Origin: an uncultured Bacteroidales bacterium
Lineage (GTDB): Bacteria; Bacteroidota; Bacteroidia; Bacteroidales; UBA932
NCBI GenBank assembly: GCA_945912085.1
Contig: CAMEBJ010000063.1
Location: 1-7,123, forward strand
Reading direction: 5' to 3'
DNA: 7,123 bases
In this document: positions 5,980 to 7,123 of the stretch, one piece after another
Layout: every line of letters begins with the position of its first letter
Numbering within the stretch: the stretch's first letter is position 1
Made by a program: the position numbers and the translations under genes
Notes under the pieces: generated by a model
Database searches by the model: none
The model's input: only the letters and a program-made list of their open reading frames with translations
Told to the model about the DNA's origin: nothing

Positions 5980-7122
5980 ATTGGAAAAAGTACATTCAAA
6001 TCACTGGCACAGGCGTTGCTCGCATTCATTCTTATGTTTGCATCCAGCACCGCCTGTGCCAAGATTGACCCCTACAGGGGTCTTTCTCTTGAACTGTCCG
6101 AAGTTTCTGAAGAACTGAGTGTCGGACAGACGGCAGAGATTGAGGCTACCTTGAAGGGCGATAATGCTTCTTCAGTGAGTGCCACCATAAAATGGCAGTC
6201 CCTCAACCCGACCGTACTTTCTCTTGAGGCCCGGGGTGCCATGGCCACGGTCAAGGCACTGAAAGGAGGTGTGGCTTCCGTCCGTGTTTCCGTCGCAGAG
6301 TGTGAAAGGCTCAACAAAAAAATCACTTTCAGAATCAAGGAGGAGGGTGACGGAATACTCCGCATTCTTGCAATCGGAAACAGTTTCTCGCAGGACGCCG
6401 TGGAGCAGTATCTCTACGAACTATTTGCAACTTCGGGCCAGAAGGTCATTATCGGCAATCTCTACATCGGCGGGTGCAGCCTCCAGAAGCACTACGACAA
6501 CATCAGTGGCGACAAGGCTGCCTATGAGTACCGCAAGGTGGTTGACGGCCAGAAGACCAACCGCAAGGGCGTGAAGATTTCCTCGGCCCTTGAGGAAGAG
6601 CCCTGGGACTATGTGAGCATCCAGCAGGTCAGCGGCCTTTCAGGCCAGTTCGAGACCTGCACCCCTTATCTTCCGGAAATATTGAACTATGTGCGTGCCC
6701 GATCTAAGTTCGACGTTAAACTCATTTGGCATTCCACCTGGGCCTACTCACAGGATTCTACCCACGGTGATTTCCCGAAATACAACAAGGACCAGATGAC
6801 GATGTACAACGCAATAGTTGATGTGGCCCGGAAGGTTATGGGAACCTCATCCTACGGATTCGACCTTCTTGTCCCTTCCGGAACGGCAATTCAGAACGGC
6901 AGGACCTCGTCTCTTGGAGACACTTTCAACAGGGATGGCTATCATCTGGAGGTGAATTATGGTAGATACACTGCGGCCTGCACCTGGTTTGAAGCCATTT
7001 CCGGAAAGAATGTCGAGGATGTGCCGTATGCACCGTCAAGTGTAAATGAAACGAGGGCCCGCATCGCCCGTGCCGCGGCCCACAAGGCTGTATCCAATCC
7101 ATATTCCGTTACTGAAATGACA
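5977..7122 (+). CDS. DUF4886 SGNH-hydrolase-like lipoprotein with N-terminal Big_2-like domain (3' truncated)
   Basis: The frame is open from the ATG at 5977 to the window edge: 382 complete codons and no stop. Residues 1-26 form a signal peptide ending STAC (Cys27), a lipobox with Ser rather than Leu at -3. Residues about 36-107 resemble a bacterial Ig-like Big_2 domain (LSVGQTAEIEATL, IKWQSLNPTVLSL, VKALKGGVASVRVSV). Residues about 128-345 match DUF4886, an SGNH-hydrolase-related family: ILAIGNSFSQD with candidate nucleophile Ser136, NLYIGGCSL with Gly165-Gly166, WDYVSIQQVS (210-219), LIWHSTWAYSQDSTH (249-263), PSGTAIQNGR (300-309) and RDGYHL, where Asp320 and His323 have the DxxH spacing of the SGNH catalytic pair. 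Most of the domain is present, so only the C-terminal end is likely missing. A carbohydrate esterase role is a reasonable inference from fold and context, not shown here. The start overlaps the upstream stop by one base. Confidence 0.88.
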   Translation, partial: MIGKSTFKSLAQALLAFILMFASSTACAKIDPYRGLSLELSEVSEELSVGQTAEIEATLKGDNASSVSATIKWQSLNPTVLSLEARGAMATVKALKGGVASVRVSVAECERLNKKITFRIKEEGDGILRILAIGNSFSQDAVEQYLYELFATSGQKVIIGNLYIGGCSLQKHYDNISGDKAAYEYRKVVDGQKTNRKGVKISSALEEEPWDYVSIQQVSGLSGQFETCTPYLPEILNYVRARSKFDVKLIWHSTWAYSQDSTHGDFPKYNKDQMTMYNAIVDVARKVMGTSSYGFDLLVPSGTAIQNGRTSSLGDTFNRDGYHLEVNYGRYTAACTWFEAISGKNVEDVPYAPSSVNETRARIARAAAHKAVSNPYSVTEMT

Positions 7123-7123
7123 G

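Noticed and set aside
6269..6574. A 101-codon + strand open frame at the 3' end of the window
   Set aside because: It is out of frame with the DUF4886 gene, whose motifs are continuous from 5977 to the window edge.

Overview
The window reads as part of a polysaccharide utilisation locus (PUL) from a member of the Bacteroidota, most likely Bacteroidales. The evidence is the C-terminal half of a SusD/RagB-type lipoprotein followed by a SusE-like lipoprotein, four successive lipoprotein-type signal peptides, domain families typical of gut and rumen Bacteroidales (DUF4988, BACON, DUF4832, DUF4886), and no Shine-Dalgarno-type start sites. Base composition is near balanced and AGG is a favoured arginine codon, which fits a mid-GC Bacteroidales better than classical AT-rich Bacteroides; genus cannot be fixed from this sequence.

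Layout, all on the + strand: (1) 2-862, SusD-family outer-membrane glycan-binding lipoprotein, 5' end outside the window; (2) 866-2254, SusE-like lipoprotein with an N-terminal Ig-like domain and a C-terminal binding-type module; (3) 2261-3847, a glycoside-hydrolase-like lipoprotein (TIM-barrel-like N-terminal part plus a C-terminal DUF4832-type beta domain); (4) 3878-5977, a multidomain lipoprotein with a coiled coil, DUF4988-type repeats split by a short collagen-like Gly-X-Y run, an Ig-like domain, a BACON domain and a C-terminal module homologous to that of gene 2; (5) 5977-7122, a DUF4886 SGNH-hydrolase-like lipoprotein with a Big_2-like N-terminal domain, running off the 3' edge. Gene gaps are 3, 6 and 30 bases and then a one-base overlap (TAATG), so this is almost certainly one operon. 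A SusC-like TonB-dependent transporter is expected just upstream of base 1. No RNA genes, mobile elements, CRISPR arrays or convincing terminators were seen, and no gene-free stretch exceeds 30 bases.

Inferred working model: SusD with the unseen SusC imports oligosaccharides. The SusE-like protein and the DUF4988/BACON protein hold the glycan at the cell surface using the same type of C-terminal module. The DUF4832 protein cleaves the glycan, and the DUF4886 protein removes an ester substituent or acts in a related SGNH-type reaction. None of the visible enzymes belongs to a family from which I can name the substrate. The points of most interest are the module shared by the two binding proteins on either side of the putative hydrolase, the predicted trimeric stalk of gene 4, and the fact that the visible enzymatic part of the locus consists only of families known mainly by DUF numbers.
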